A stretch of DNA of 64,000 nucleotides from an uncultured Bacteroidota bacterium (GCA_937872515.1 CALMSX010000117.1:62001-126000), one strand, 5' to 3'. Positions 15,115 through 23,443 are shown, counted from the first letter of the stretch. The notes: a model not told the origin generated them from the letters alone. Program-made: numbers and translations.

Positions 15115-15792
15115 TTAGTATTTTACTTCATCGCTGATTTTTTTAAGTGGTATAACTTGGTTTCGATGATCATTGGAATACCAGGTGGCGGATGTATGAG
15201 AGTGGAAAACATACCGATTGCCTTTGTCGTCTACAAACTCATCCTTTCTGTTGTTGTCAGCCTGATAGCTGACCCAGCGGGTAGTTCCGCTATACTTGGC
15301 TTTGAGGCCATCACGTGTTTTTACCATTGCAATGACAATGCTTTTGTCTGCAATCCAGCTTCCTTCAATAAAGTCACCGTCTTTATAGTTGTGGTCCTCA
15401 TAATCTTTTGAAGGGTGGTCGTAATAAGTGCCAGGAGAATTGTTGTTCCAATGACCATGGGCTCCGGATTGGTGCTGATCATGGCGATGAAATTCAATAA
15501 TATGACCGCTTTTTCTGTGGTTGTATAAAAGTGTATTTCTATTTTCAAGGGTAATTTTATTGCCCTTTTTGTCCAAATAAATGCCCTTCCATTCCTGTTC
15601 AAAGATCCTGGCTTTACCCTGGGGCGGTAAGCCCATAACGGAAATATATCTGCCCTCATCTCTGATTTCAATCCAATTATCAGATACACTGTGGTACCAG
15701 CTTCCATCCAACCTTCTGTGCTGGGGTGGATTGCCAGCCGAGATGGCCGTATTGATTAGTAGCAGGCTAAGTAAAAATGTAAAGGTTCTCAT
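15115..15792 (-). CDS. secreted protein with two lipocalin-like repeats, His-rich middle
   Basis: A 225-aa exported protein. A signal peptide (MRTFTFLLSLLLINTAISAG) is clear. Two related halves follow: LDGSWYHSVSDNWIEIRD... (residues ~28-103) and IEGSWIADKSIVIAMVKTRD... (~142-220). Each begins with GSW, runs through alternating beta-like strands with a middle DKKGN or DDKGN, and ends near H/Y-rich strands. The linker at ~100-140 is rich in His, Asn and Asp (HRHDQHQSGAHGHWNNN) and could bind metal ions. I do not recognise a named family and assign no function. It is followed by a strong hairpin. Confidence 0.75.
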   Translation of the reverse strand: MRTFTFLLSLLLINTAISAGNPPQHRRLDGSWYHSVSDNWIEIRDEGRYISVMGLPPQGKARIFEQEWKGIYLDKKGNKITLENRNTLLYNHRKSGHIIEFHRHDQHQSGAHGHWNNNSPGTYYDHPSKDYEDHNYKDGDFIEGSWIADKSIVIAMVKTRDGLKAKYSGTTRWVSYQADNNRKDEFVDDKGNRYVFHSHTSATWYSNDHRNQVIPLKKISDEVKY

Positions 15793-15904
15793 AGTAGTAC
15801 ATTTTGTTTATACACTAAGAGCGCATAGTGGTTGTAGCATTTGATTAATAAAAGGTTAATTTATAGCAGGCTTTTGGTAAAGTTCTATTAAGGGAATTTT
15901 TAAG

Positions 15905-15939
15905 TTTGGATTAAAAGTAGAGTGGGAGGCTTATCTTTA
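15905..15939 (+). promoter_or_regulatory. probable promoter of hutI
   Basis: TTTG (15905-15908), a 23-bp spacer, and TATCTTTA (15932-15939) fit the phylum pattern with one mismatch; the ATG is 11 bp further on. Confidence 0.45.
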
Positions 15940-15950
15940 CCTTCAAAAAC

Positions 15951-17189
15951 ATGCCTTCACTACTTGTAAAAAACATAGGAACCATTTGCGGCATCAATGA
16001 AAGATTTGGTGGCTTAAAAAAGGGCAAAGAAATGGCTCAGGTAGATCATTTGGAGCAGGCCTTTTTACTTTGTGATAATGGGCAGATCATTGCCTATGGA
16101 GGAATGGATGGTTGTCCGGACAGGGCTGATACCGTAGTTGACGCAGCCAATGGGCATGTATTGCCGGGTTGGTGCGACAGTCATACCCACCTGGTTTTTG
16201 CATCCAGCAGGGAAGAAGAATTTGTTTACAGGCTCAAGGGAATGAGTTATGCAGAAATTGCTGAGAAGGGAGGTGGCATCCTTAATTCTGCAGCTAAGTT
16301 GCAAGCCATGGATGAGGAATTATTGTATGAACAATCCGCTCAACGGCTGGAAAAGGTAATTTCAATGGGTACAGCCGCTATTGAGATAAAAAGTGGTTAT
16401 GGTCTCACACTTGACAGTGAGTTGAAAATGCTCCGCGTAATCAGAAGGTTGAAAGAAAATTATGCTGTAGGCATCAAGGCCACTTTTTTGGGAGCCCACG
16501 CCATTCCCGCTGAATATAAAGAAAACAGACAGGGCTATATTGAGCACATCATCAGAGATATGTTGCCTGTCATTGCAGGAGAAGGTCTTGCAGATTATAT
16601 GGATGTATTTTGTGACAAAGGATTTTATACAGTAGAAGAAACCGATTTGTTGCTCAAAACGGCTGCCGGCTTTGGTTTAAAAGCAAAAATCCATGCCAAT
16701 GAGCTGGCCAATTCAGGAGGTGTGCAAATTGGGATAAAAAACAATGCCATTTCTGTAGACCACCTGGAAGAAATTGGAAATGAAGAAATAGAAGCTTTGC
16801 ACCAATCCAGAACCATACCCACTGTTTTGCCATCGTGTTCTTATTTTTTAGGTATACCCTATGCCCCTGCCAGGAAAATGATAGATGCCGGTTTGGGCAT
16901 TGCCATTGCGTCTGACTACAATCCGGGAACCTCTCCTTCAGGCAATTTGTCATTGCTGATGTCTCTGGCCTGTACCCAGATGAAATTACTACCGGAAGAA
17001 GCTTTTAATGGACTTACCCACAATGGAGCCTGTGCTATGGAATGGCAACAACAGTATGGATCGATCGGCTTGGGCAAGATGGCTAGTTTTATTATCACCC
17101 ATAAAATACCCTCGCTGGCTTATATTCCATATTCATTTGGTGAAAACCTAATCAAGCAGGTGGTGATAAAGGGCAGGCCGGTATCCTGA
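15951..17189 (+). CDS. hutI: imidazolonepropionase
   Basis: This cytosolic metal-dependent amidohydrolase opens imidazolone-5-propionate to N-formimino-L-glutamate in histidine breakdown. At 412 aa it has the normal length. It shows the metal motif DSHTHLVF near residue 76, the FASSREEEF/GMSYAEIAEKGGGI segment specific to HutI, EIKSGYGLTLDSELKMLR, KIHANELANSGG, and the late metal Asp in ASDYNPGTSPSG. No other hut gene is nearby, so the pathway is scattered in this genome. Confidence 0.95.
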   Translation: MPSLLVKNIGTICGINERFGGLKKGKEMAQVDHLEQAFLLCDNGQIIAYGGMDGCPDRADTVVDAANGHVLPGWCDSHTHLVFASSREEEFVYRLKGMSYAEIAEKGGGILNSAAKLQAMDEELLYEQSAQRLEKVISMGTAAIEIKSGYGLTLDSELKMLRVIRRLKENYAVGIKATFLGAHAIPAEYKENRQGYIEHIIRDMLPVIAGEGLADYMDVFCDKGFYTVEETDLLLKTAAGFGLKAKIHANELANSGGVQIGIKNNAISVDHLEEIGNEEIEALHQSRTIPTVLPSCSYFLGIPYAPARKMIDAGLGIAIASDYNPGTSPSGNLSLLMSLACTQMKLLPEEAFNGLTHNGACAMEWQQQYGSIGLGKMASFIITHKIPSLAYIPYSFGENLIKQVVIKGRPVS

Positions 17190-17197
17190 CGGAAGGT

Positions 17198-17443
17198 TTA
17201 GATTTTTATAAAGGTTTGAAGCCCATATGCGGTTTCTGTAACCACCAGCAGCAGGTACATACCTCGTTTTAAAAAATCAACTCCAATGGGTAGAATACTG
17301 GCATTGGCCGGATATCTTCCGGCACAGATTTCATGTCCTTCCATGTCGGCTATTACATAGTCGATGGGCTGGGTTTTCTGGCCCTCAATTTTTACAAGAA
17401 GGTGATCTTTTGCCGGATTATTGAGGATGGACAAGGTATTCAT
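17198..17443 (-). CDS. free-standing T9SS type A sorting domain
   Basis: The 81-residue product from ATG 17443 consists only of what looks like a Por-secretion C-terminal sorting domain: LSILNNPAKDHLLVKI at the start, VIADMEGHEICAGRYPANAS in the middle, FLKRGMYLLLVVTE, and a basic end LQTFIKI. Compare the true tail of the subtilase at 62.2 kb (LFPNPNKGQFTIEM ... GYYIVQLSG). There is no signal peptide and no cargo domain, even if the frame is extended 23 codons to 17512. It could be a cytosolic relict or a decoy. It converges with hutI, 8 bp from its stop. Confidence 0.65.
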   Translation of the reverse strand: MNTLSILNNPAKDHLLVKIEGQKTQPIDYVIADMEGHEICAGRYPANASILPIGVDFLKRGMYLLLVVTETAYGLQTFIKI

Positions 17444-17657
17444 AACTTCAAATTTTAGAAAGAAGACAAATGCTTCAATACTGTGACAAATTAGGGTATT
17501 ACCTCCCCCCAAAGAAAAGAAGATAGATGATGTAAATAAGGAATAGCCCTGATCTTTATCTTCAGAAAAAAAGGGGTGGTTTTGCCCATCTTAAACCAAT
17601 GACCACTGCCCTTTAACTTTTGTCACTCAAACAAATGACCAAGACCCAACCGGTAGG

Positions 17658-17671
17658 GTAACCCGTGTTAC
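17658..17671 (+). promoter_or_regulatory. palindromic operator GTAACCCGTGTTAC
   Basis: GTAAC-CCGT-GTTAC, centred at 17664.5, is 29.5 bp upstream of the TACATTTG box. Core and spacing are identical to the site before the rhodanese gene. It is a likely site of a Crp/Fnr-type activator. Confidence 0.7.
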
Positions 17672-17693
17672 TGCGGGCTCCCTCAGATGAAGT

Positions 17694-17701
17694 TACATTT
17701 G
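17694..17701 (+). promoter_or_regulatory. -7 box of the OsmC gene
   Basis: TACATTTG matches TAnnTTTG, with an expected start near 17706 and an ATG at 17718. No TTG at -33, consistent with an activated promoter. Confidence 0.7.
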
Positions 17702-17717
17702 CATAAAAAAGGAATAT

Positions 17718-18167
17718 ATGGAACAGCATATTTATGAAGTTGGCCTCAATTGGACCGCACAGAGAAAAGGAATTATGGATGCGCCAGAACTGACCACAGC
17801 CATTGAAGTGGCAACCCCACCACAGTTTCCAGGCGGAATGGAAGGCATTTGGTCTCCTGAACATCTTTTTACCTCAGCGGTTTTGAGTTGTTTTATGACC
17901 ACATTTCTGGCAATAGCAGAAAATTCTAAACTGCCATTCAGCCAATTTTCATGCAAGGCGTATGGCAAATTGGAAAAAGTAGAAGGTAAATACCTGATGA
18001 CGGAGGTTCATCTGACCCCGATTTTGAGTCTTGAAGATGAAAGTCTGACAGAAAAGGCCAAAAGGATATTGACAAAGGCAGAAGAACATTGCCTGATCTC
18101 CAATAGCATTAAATCAAAGGTTACCATGGAGGCTACGGTAAATATCGTAGACCAGGTGATGATCTGA
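17718..18167 (+). CDS. OsmC/Ohr family peroxidase-like protein
   Basis: A 149-aa OsmC-superfamily protein. The two redox Cys are in place: Cys58 in LFTSAVLSCFMTTFLAIAE and Cys125 in AEEHCLISNSIKSKV. Such proteins reduce organic or fatty-acid hydroperoxides in the cytosol with dithiol help. The N-terminal strand segment (YEVGLNWTAQRKG) resembles the OsmC-like subgroup more than Ohr. It is monocistronic, with its own operator/promoter and terminator, and probably shares a regulator with the rhodanese gene, which points to thiol or oxidant stress. Confidence 0.9.
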   Translation: MEQHIYEVGLNWTAQRKGIMDAPELTTAIEVATPPQFPGGMEGIWSPEHLFTSAVLSCFMTTFLAIAENSKLPFSQFSCKAYGKLEKVEGKYLMTEVHLTPILSLEDESLTEKAKRILTKAEEHCLISNSIKSKVTMEATVNIVDQVMI

Positions 18168-18196
18168 TTTGGAATTTAATATTTAAGGATTAGAAG

Positions 18197-18226
18197 TGGG
18201 GAGGCGACCAAAAATCGTCTCCTTTT
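18197..18226 (+). terminator. terminator after OsmC gene
   Basis: GGAGGCGA pairs with TCGTCTCC (one G-T pair) around a short A-rich loop, then TTTTTT. It ends just before the convergent mutase stop. Confidence 0.8.
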
Positions 18227-18229
18227 TTC

Positions 18230-20350
18230 TTATGAAAGATTGGTTTCGTTGAGCAGAATGCGCAAAACGCCCGAAGCTGCCTCTGAGATTACGGTACCTG
18301 GTCCGAAGACCGCGGCAACCCCCTTTTCAAACAGAAAAGGATAATCTACAGGAGGAATCACTCCTCCAACGATTACCATAATGTCTTCCCTTCCCATTTT
18401 TTTAAGGGCTTCAATGGTTTGTGGTACCAGGGTTTTGTGGCCGGCTGCCAACGAACTGATGCCCAGGATGTGTACATCGTTTTCAGCTGCCTGGCGGGCT
18501 GCATCTTCAGGGGTCTGAAACAAGGGCCCCATATCAACATCAAAGCCAAGATCGGCGAAGCTGGTGGCTATGACTTTGGCCCCTCTGTCATGCCCATCTT
18601 GTCCCAATTTAGCAATCAGAATGCGGGGTCTTCGGCCTTCCTGTTGAGCAAACCGATCCGACAAAGCTTTGGCTTCTGCAAATTTGGAATCCATTTTTAT
18701 TTCTTTTGAATATACGCCGGATATGGTTGTGGGAGTAGCCTGGTACCTGCCAAATGATTTTTCAAGGGCCAAACTGATTTCTCCCAGGGTTGCCCTGGCA
18801 CGGGCAGCCTTAACAGCAAGATCCAGCAGATTGCCTTCTCCATTTTGAGCACATAGGGTGATATCGTCCAACAGTTGATTCACCAACACCTCGTCTCTAC
18901 TGCTTTTGATAGACTGGATCGACTTTATTTGCTGCTCTCTTACGGCTGTGTTGTCTACCTGTAAAATGGGAATATTGTCATTGGAAGCCTGGTCTTTGAA
19001 TACATTGACACCGATGATTTGTTCCGCTCCACTGTCGATTCTTGCCTGTTTTTTGGCTGCTGCCTCTTCAATGCGCATTTTGGGAATTCCTTTTTCGATG
19101 GCCTTGGTCATGCCTCCATAAGACTCGATCTCTTCAATGTGTTTTTTGGCGCGTTCTATTAATTCTTGGGTAAGGGTTTCCACCACATACGAACCAGCAA
19201 AAGGATCAACTACCGCCGTGATGCCGGTTTCTTTTTGTAGAATGATTTGTGTTTCTCGGGCCAGCTTGGCCGAAAAGTCAGTAGGCAAGGCAATGGCCTC
19301 ATCCAGTGAATTGGTGTGTAAAGATTGGGTACCACCAAAGGCGGCAGCTGCTGCTTCCAGGGCGGTTCTTCCGAGGTTGTTGTAAACATCCTGCGCTGTA
19401 AGACTGTAGCCCGACGTTTGGCAGTGGGTGCGAAGTGCCATTGTTTTTTCCTTGCAACCAAAGGCATTCAGCATTTCTGCCCAAAGCACCCTGCCAGCCC
19501 TCATTTTGGCGATTTCCATGAGAAAGTTCATGCCAATTCCCCAAAAAAACGAAAATCGACCCGCAAAGGCATCGATGTCGAGTCCTGCTGCCAAGCCGGC
19601 TTTTACATATTCAATGCCATCCGCCAGCGTATAGGCCAATTCGAGGTCAGCAGAGGCCCCTGCTTCGTGCATGTGGTAACCCGAGATAGAGATGCTGTTG
19701 AATTTGGGCATGTGGCGGGCGGTGTAAGCAAAAATATCCGACACAATTTTCATGCTTTGTGTAGGTGGATAGATGTAAGTATTGCGCACCATAAATTCCT
19801 TTAAGATGTCATTTTGGATCGTACCACTGAGCAAGTGAGGGGCTACACCCTGTTCTTCGGCGGCAACAATAAAAAATGACATGATGGGTATCACGGCTCC
19901 ATTCATGGTCATGGATACAGACATTTGGTCGAGTGGAATGCCATTAAACAGCGTTTTCATGTCTTCTACCGTATCAATGGCTACTCCAGCCATCCCTACA
20001 TCACCTGCTACTTTTGGATCGTCAGAATCGTATCCTCTGTGGGTAGGCAGGTCAAAAGCAACTGACAATCCTTTTTGACCCGCAGCCAGGTTTTTCTGGT
20101 AAAAATTATTGCTTTCGGCAGCCGTTGAAAAGCCAGCGTATTGCCTGATGGTCCAAGGGCGTATTTTGTACATCGAAGCATAAGGCCCCCTCAGGTAGGG
20201 AGCCATGCCGGCCGCAGTATAAGGAGACCACTTTACCTTGTCAAAGAGAATGTCTTTGGTATGGATACCTTCGGGAAAAGTATAATCAGGTATGTCGGGT
20301 ATCACCTTTCTACCTGAATGGGTGGGGTTGTTGAGATGATTGTTACTCAT
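18230..20350 (-). CDS. mutB: methylmalonyl-CoA mutase, catalytic large subunit
   Basis: A B12-dependent enzyme that interconverts succinyl-CoA and (R)-methylmalonyl-CoA in propionate metabolism. It is 706 aa, normal for the large subunit. The barrel domain has RPWTIRQYAGFSTAAESN near residue 62 and PTHRGYDSDDP near 102. The C-terminal cobalamin domain holds DGHDRGAK with the cobalt-ligand His near residue 587, plus GISSLAAGH. The partner small subunit gene usually sits next to it; here nothing but a 323-bp gap and a small lipoprotein gene lie upstream, so it must be elsewhere or the enzyme is a homodimer. It converges with the OsmC gene. Confidence 0.96.
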   Translation of the reverse strand: MSNNHLNNPTHSGRKVIPDIPDYTFPEGIHTKDILFDKVKWSPYTAAGMAPYLRGPYASMYKIRPWTIRQYAGFSTAAESNNFYQKNLAAGQKGLSVAFDLPTHRGYDSDDPKVAGDVGMAGVAIDTVEDMKTLFNGIPLDQMSVSMTMNGAVIPIMSFFIVAAEEQGVAPHLLSGTIQNDILKEFMVRNTYIYPPTQSMKIVSDIFAYTARHMPKFNSISISGYHMHEAGASADLELAYTLADGIEYVKAGLAAGLDIDAFAGRFSFFWGIGMNFLMEIAKMRAGRVLWAEMLNAFGCKEKTMALRTHCQTSGYSLTAQDVYNNLGRTALEAAAAAFGGTQSLHTNSLDEAIALPTDFSAKLARETQIILQKETGITAVVDPFAGSYVVETLTQELIERAKKHIEEIESYGGMTKAIEKGIPKMRIEEAAAKKQARIDSGAEQIIGVNVFKDQASNDNIPILQVDNTAVREQQIKSIQSIKSSRDEVLVNQLLDDITLCAQNGEGNLLDLAVKAARARATLGEISLALEKSFGRYQATPTTISGVYSKEIKMDSKFAEAKALSDRFAQQEGRRPRILIAKLGQDGHDRGAKVIATSFADLGFDVDMGPLFQTPEDAARQAAENDVHILGISSLAAGHKTLVPQTIEALKKMGREDIMVIVGGVIPPVDYPFLFEKGVAAVFGPGTVISEAASGVLRILLNETNLS

Positions 20351-20673
20351 TGTGTAAAATTACAAAGACTTGAGCAATCAGGGACTTTTGGCACAGGAAT
20401 AAATACAAGGCAAAAAAAGAGACCCAAGCTCATCTTTCGTCATTGAATAGAGCAAAAACGTTTCATGGTAATATTGCACAGTAGCGCCGAAAATATTAAT
20501 TTAAATACAGATAAACAGGTACATACCTATTATAATATAAGTTAATATAAGTAATTCCATTTCAAATGAGATGTCACCAAAGAGTTGATAGGCTGCCTTA
20601 TTACTAAGAAAAAGGGGAGATAAATTCCATATCCAACGCCTAAATAAGTAGGTAGGAGTCGAAAAATGAGGGT
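20351..20673. other. intergenic region without a gene
   Basis: Upstream of mutB and downstream of the small lipoprotein gene, both on the minus strand. It is AT-rich, with no convincing ORF and no clean TAnnTTTG box. It contains the tandem repeat listed at 20533 and the short inverted repeat AGGTA-CA-TACCT next to it. Confidence 0.5.
20533..20552. repeat. tandem 10-bp repeat TAATATAAGT x2
   Basis: Two exact copies, 20533-20542 and 20543-20552, one helical turn apart, in the mutB upstream region. They could be paired binding sites or chance in AT-rich DNA. Confidence 0.35.
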
Positions 20674-20880
20674 TTACTTCCCTTTTTTCATCCTTTTCTG
20701 TTGTTTTTTGGAGAAGAGATTTGATTTTCCTCTTTTGCCGCTTAATTCACCATTTTTGTCAACGGGAGCCCCATATTTCTCTTCCAATCCGCAACCTTCG
20801 CCGGTTTTGCAGCCCTGAATACAGGGAAGGAGCGCCAAAAAAAGGCTGAAAAGCAAGTAAACAGGGAGTTTTTGACGCAT
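20674..20880 (-). CDS. small basic lipoprotein
   Basis: A 68-aa product from ATG 20880. A short signal (RQKLPVYLLFSLFLALLPC) leads to a lipobox-like IQGC, giving a mature lipoprotein of about 45 residues. The tail is strongly basic (GKRGKSNLFSKKQQKRMKKG). Short Lys-rich lipoproteins ending in KK..RMKK are seen in this phylum; their role is unknown to me. The frame extends 23 codons upstream to 20949, but the signal peptide fixes the start at 20880. It is divergent from the HU gene. Confidence 0.6.
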   Translation of the reverse strand: MRQKLPVYLLFSLFLALLPCIQGCKTGEGCGLEEKYGAPVDKNGELSGKRGKSNLFSKKQQKRMKKGK

Positions 20881-21040
20881 GAGACGCAATTTTTTTTCAA
20901 AATTATACAAATTTGTGAAAACGGGCATAAAATCTTGATTTACATACATTTTATAATTTTATAAATATATAACTGAAGACCAATAGTGGGCTAAAATGCC
21001 ATATTTTTCAGGTGGTTTGAAATATTTTCATCATTTATTA

Positions 21041-21071
21041 TTGTATAAGAATAAGATGTAATATACATTTG
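21041..21071 (+). promoter_or_regulatory. full promoter of the HU gene
   Basis: TTG (21041-21043), a 20-bp spacer, and TACATTTG (21064-21071): the best full match to the Bacteroidota promoter in the window, as expected for a highly expressed gene. The leader is about 38 nt. Confidence 0.8.
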
Positions 21072-21113
21072 CAGCGTTATTCAACATTACTTAATTTAAT
21101 AAACCATATCACA

Positions 21114-21398
21114 ATGAACAAAGGCGAAATGATCGATGCAGTAGCAGCTGCAGCTGGCATCACTAAAGGACAAGCCGGAGATGCAGTTAATACTGTATTT
21201 GACACTATCCAAAAAACCTTGAAAAAAGGAGACAAAGCACAATTTGTTGGTTTCGGTACATTTTCAGTATCTAAAAGAGCTGCCAGAGAGGGAAGAAACC
21301 CACTTACTGGTAAGACCATCAAAATTGCTGCTAAAAACGTGGTTAAGTTCAAAGCAGGAACCGCTTTCTCTACCCTTGTAAACAAAAAAGGAAAATAA
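21114..21398 (+). CDS. HU family DNA-binding protein
   Basis: A 94-aa histone-like protein (MNKGEMIDAVAAAAGITKGQ) that bends and compacts DNA as a dimer. It has the family motif GFGTFSVSKRAAREGRNPLTG, with the Pro-tipped beta-arm, and the end KNVVKFKAGTAF. The length equals E. coli HU plus a few basic residues. The frame extends upstream to a TTG at 21069, which is inside the promoter and is excluded. A strong promoter and a strong terminator frame it as a single gene. Confidence 0.97.
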   Translation: MNKGEMIDAVAAAAGITKGQAGDAVNTVFDTIQKTLKKGDKAQFVGFGTFSVSKRAAREGRNPLTGKTIKIAAKNVVKFKAGTAFSTLVNKKGK

Positions 21399-21420
21399 TC
21401 CTGACTTCAGGATTGTGAGA

Positions 21421-21456
21421 AAAAAGGCAAACCGCAACAATGGTTTGCCTTTTTTA
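21421..21456 (+). terminator. terminator of the HU gene
   Basis: AAAAAGGCAAACC (21421-21433) pairs perfectly with GGTTTGCCTTTTT (21442-21454) with an 8-nt loop. The flanking A and T runs would let it work on both strands. Confidence 0.93.
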
Positions 21457-21481
21457 TTTCTGATTTACGGATGCAAAGCCT

Positions 21482-21489
21482 TACCTTTG
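21482..21489 (+). promoter_or_regulatory. -7 box of the transketolase operon
   Basis: TACCTTTG, a TAnnTTTG match, 70 bp before the ATG at 21560; no TTG at -33. Confidence 0.55.
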
Positions 21490-21559
21490 CTACCGGAATC
21501 GTTGTTCCAAAATCACATCGTTTTTTGCCAATTACTTCGTTTACTTTTATTTTATTTTT

Positions 21560-22402
21560 ATGGATAGGATAGCAGAATTACAATCAATCGCCAGTCAGGT
21601 GAGAAGAGATATCGTGAGGCAGGTTCATGCCTGTCAGAGTGGGCACCCTGGCGGATCGTTGGGCTGTGCAGATTTTTTGACCGCCTTGTATTTTGAGGTA
21701 ATGGATCACGATCCGGCTTTTCAGATGAAGGGCAAAAACGAAGATGTGTTTTTCCTTTCCAACGGCCATATTTCACCTGTTTGGTACAGTGTACTAGCCA
21801 GGGCAGGGTACTTTCCGATTGATGAATTGAAGACCTTCAGGCAGCTGAATACCCGCTTGCAGGGACACCCCACCACCCATGAAGGGCTACCAGGTATCAG
21901 AGTAGCGTCGGGTTCGCTTGGACAGGGTATTTCCGTAGCCATTGGAATGGCCCTTGCCAAAAAGATGGACGGCGATCCAAAAAATATCTTTGTACTGACG
22001 GGTGATGGAGAATTGCAGGAAGGACAAGTGTGGGAAGCATTGATGTTTGCTGCCCATAACAAGGTTGACAATTTGATTGTCACGGTTGATGTCAATGGCA
22101 GGCAGATCGATGGCGATACTGATAAAGTATTGTCTTTGGGATCATTGGAAGCCAAGTTTTCAGCTTTTGGCTGGGAGGTAATTCACATGCAGGGCAATGA
22201 CATGCAAAAAGTTGTGGCTGGCCTCCAACAGGCGAAGTCCCAAACCGGCAAAGACAAGCCTGTGGTTATCCTTATGGCCACAGAGATGGGATATCCTGTT
22301 GATTTTATGGTAGGTTCCCATAAATGGCACGGAGTTGCCCCAAATGATGAACAGTTGGCAAGTGCACTGGCTCAGTTACCGGAAACATTGGGCGATTATT
22401 GA
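21560..22402 (+). CDS. transketolase, N-terminal (TPP-binding) subunit
   Basis: The first half of a split transketolase, 280 aa. Transketolase moves two-carbon units between sugars in the pentose phosphate pathway. This part has SGHPGGSLGCADFLTALYF and the thiamine diphosphate motif GDGELQEGQVWEAL starting near residue 148 and ending in DVN near 177. The split form, made of two adjacent genes, is well known in many bacteria and archaea. The C-terminal half begins 19 bp downstream. Confidence 0.95.
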   Translation: MDRIAELQSIASQVRRDIVRQVHACQSGHPGGSLGCADFLTALYFEVMDHDPAFQMKGKNEDVFFLSNGHISPVWYSVLARAGYFPIDELKTFRQLNTRLQGHPTTHEGLPGIRVASGSLGQGISVAIGMALAKKMDGDPKNIFVLTGDGELQEGQVWEALMFAAHNKVDNLIVTVDVNGRQIDGDTDKVLSLGSLEAKFSAFGWEVIHMQGNDMQKVVAGLQQAKSQTGKDKPVVILMATEMGYPVDFMVGSHKWHGVAPNDEQLASALAQLPETLGDY

Positions 22403-22421
22403 TTTGACAAGACGGAAATAT

Positions 22422-23375
22422 ATGTTTAATAATTTTGAGGTAAAAGGAAAAAAGGCAACACGCGACGGATTCGGTGATGGATTGTTTGAAGTGGGCCAAA
22501 ACAATGACCAGGTAGTTGCGCTGACTGCGGATCTATTGGGGTCTCTTAAAATGAATAAGTTTGCTGATACTTATCCCGATCGATTTTTCCAAACCGGAAT
22601 TGCAGAAGCCAACATGATGGGCATCGCTGCTGGTTTGGCTACGGCAGGTAAAATCCCCTTTACGGGTACCTTTGCTAATTTTTCGACCGGAAGGGTGTAT
22701 GATCAGATCAGGCAGAGTATTGCCTATTCGCATAAAAATGTAAAAATTTGCGCATCCCATGCAGGTTTGACATTGGGTGAAGATGGCGCTACCCACCAGA
22801 TTCTGGAAGACCTGGGCCTGATGAAAATGCTGCCAGGTATGACCGTGATCAATCCTTGCGATTACAATCAGACCAAGGCCGCTACCATGGCCATTGCGGA
22901 GCATTATGGTCCGGTTTATCTCAGATTTGGCAGGCCTTCCTGGCCCATCTTTATGCCCGAAAACGAGTTTGTCATCGGAAAAGGAATCTTGATGAAAAGT
23001 GGTAGCGATGTAACGATTGTTGCAACAGGGCACCTGGTATACACCGCCATGGAGGCTGCAAAAGAACTCGAGTCAGAAGGCATCAGTGTAGAGCTGATCA
23101 ATATTCATACCATCAAACCACTTGACGAAGAAATAATATTGGACAGCGTTTCCAAAACAGGGTGTCTGGTAAGTTGTGAAGAACACCAGAGACACGGCGG
23201 ACTTGGTGACAGCATAGCCCAATTATTGTGCAGGATGCATCCCTCTCCTATGGAGTATGTAGCTGTCAATGACAGCTTTGGAGAGAGCGGGGAGCCGGAA
23301 GCACTTCTGATTAAATATGGCTTGGGCAAAGAAAATATTGTAGCTGCCGCAAAAAAGGCCATTCAACGATCTTAG
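22422..23375 (+). CDS. transketolase, C-terminal subunit
   Basis: The second half of the split transketolase, 317 aa from ATG 22422 (a longer frame from 22335 overlaps the first gene out of register and is not used). It contains the pyrimidine-binding domain with FFQTGIAEANMMGIAAGLA, including the Glu that activates thiamine, and GLTLGEDGATHQILEDLGLM. The C-terminal transketolase domain ends with GESGEPEALLIKYGL. It forms the active enzyme with the upstream gene product. Confidence 0.95.
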   Translation: MFNNFEVKGKKATRDGFGDGLFEVGQNNDQVVALTADLLGSLKMNKFADTYPDRFFQTGIAEANMMGIAAGLATAGKIPFTGTFANFSTGRVYDQIRQSIAYSHKNVKICASHAGLTLGEDGATHQILEDLGLMKMLPGMTVINPCDYNQTKAATMAIAEHYGPVYLRFGRPSWPIFMPENEFVIGKGILMKSGSDVTIVATGHLVYTAMEAAKELESEGISVELINIHTIKPLDEEIILDSVSKTGCLVSCEEHQRHGGLGDSIAQLLCRMHPSPMEYVAVNDSFGESGEPEALLIKYGLGKENIVAAAKKAIQRS

Positions 23376-23431
23376 AAGCGAAGTAAACATAATGTTTTGT
23401 TAACTACTTCCAGGAATGATGTAGATTAACT

Positions 23432-23439
23432 TATCTTTG
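23432..23439 (+). promoter_or_regulatory. -7 box at the head of the metal efflux operon
   Basis: TATCTTTG-CAAA-ATG: the box ends four bases before the start codon at 23444, the same spacing as in the LuxR gene. A leaderless transcript is likely. Confidence 0.6.
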
Positions 23440-23443
23440 CAAA

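Noticed and set aside
20533..20552. CRISPR-like or integron-like repeats
   Set aside because: Only two 10-bp units in AT-rich DNA without spacers or cas genes; no CRISPR array exists in the window.
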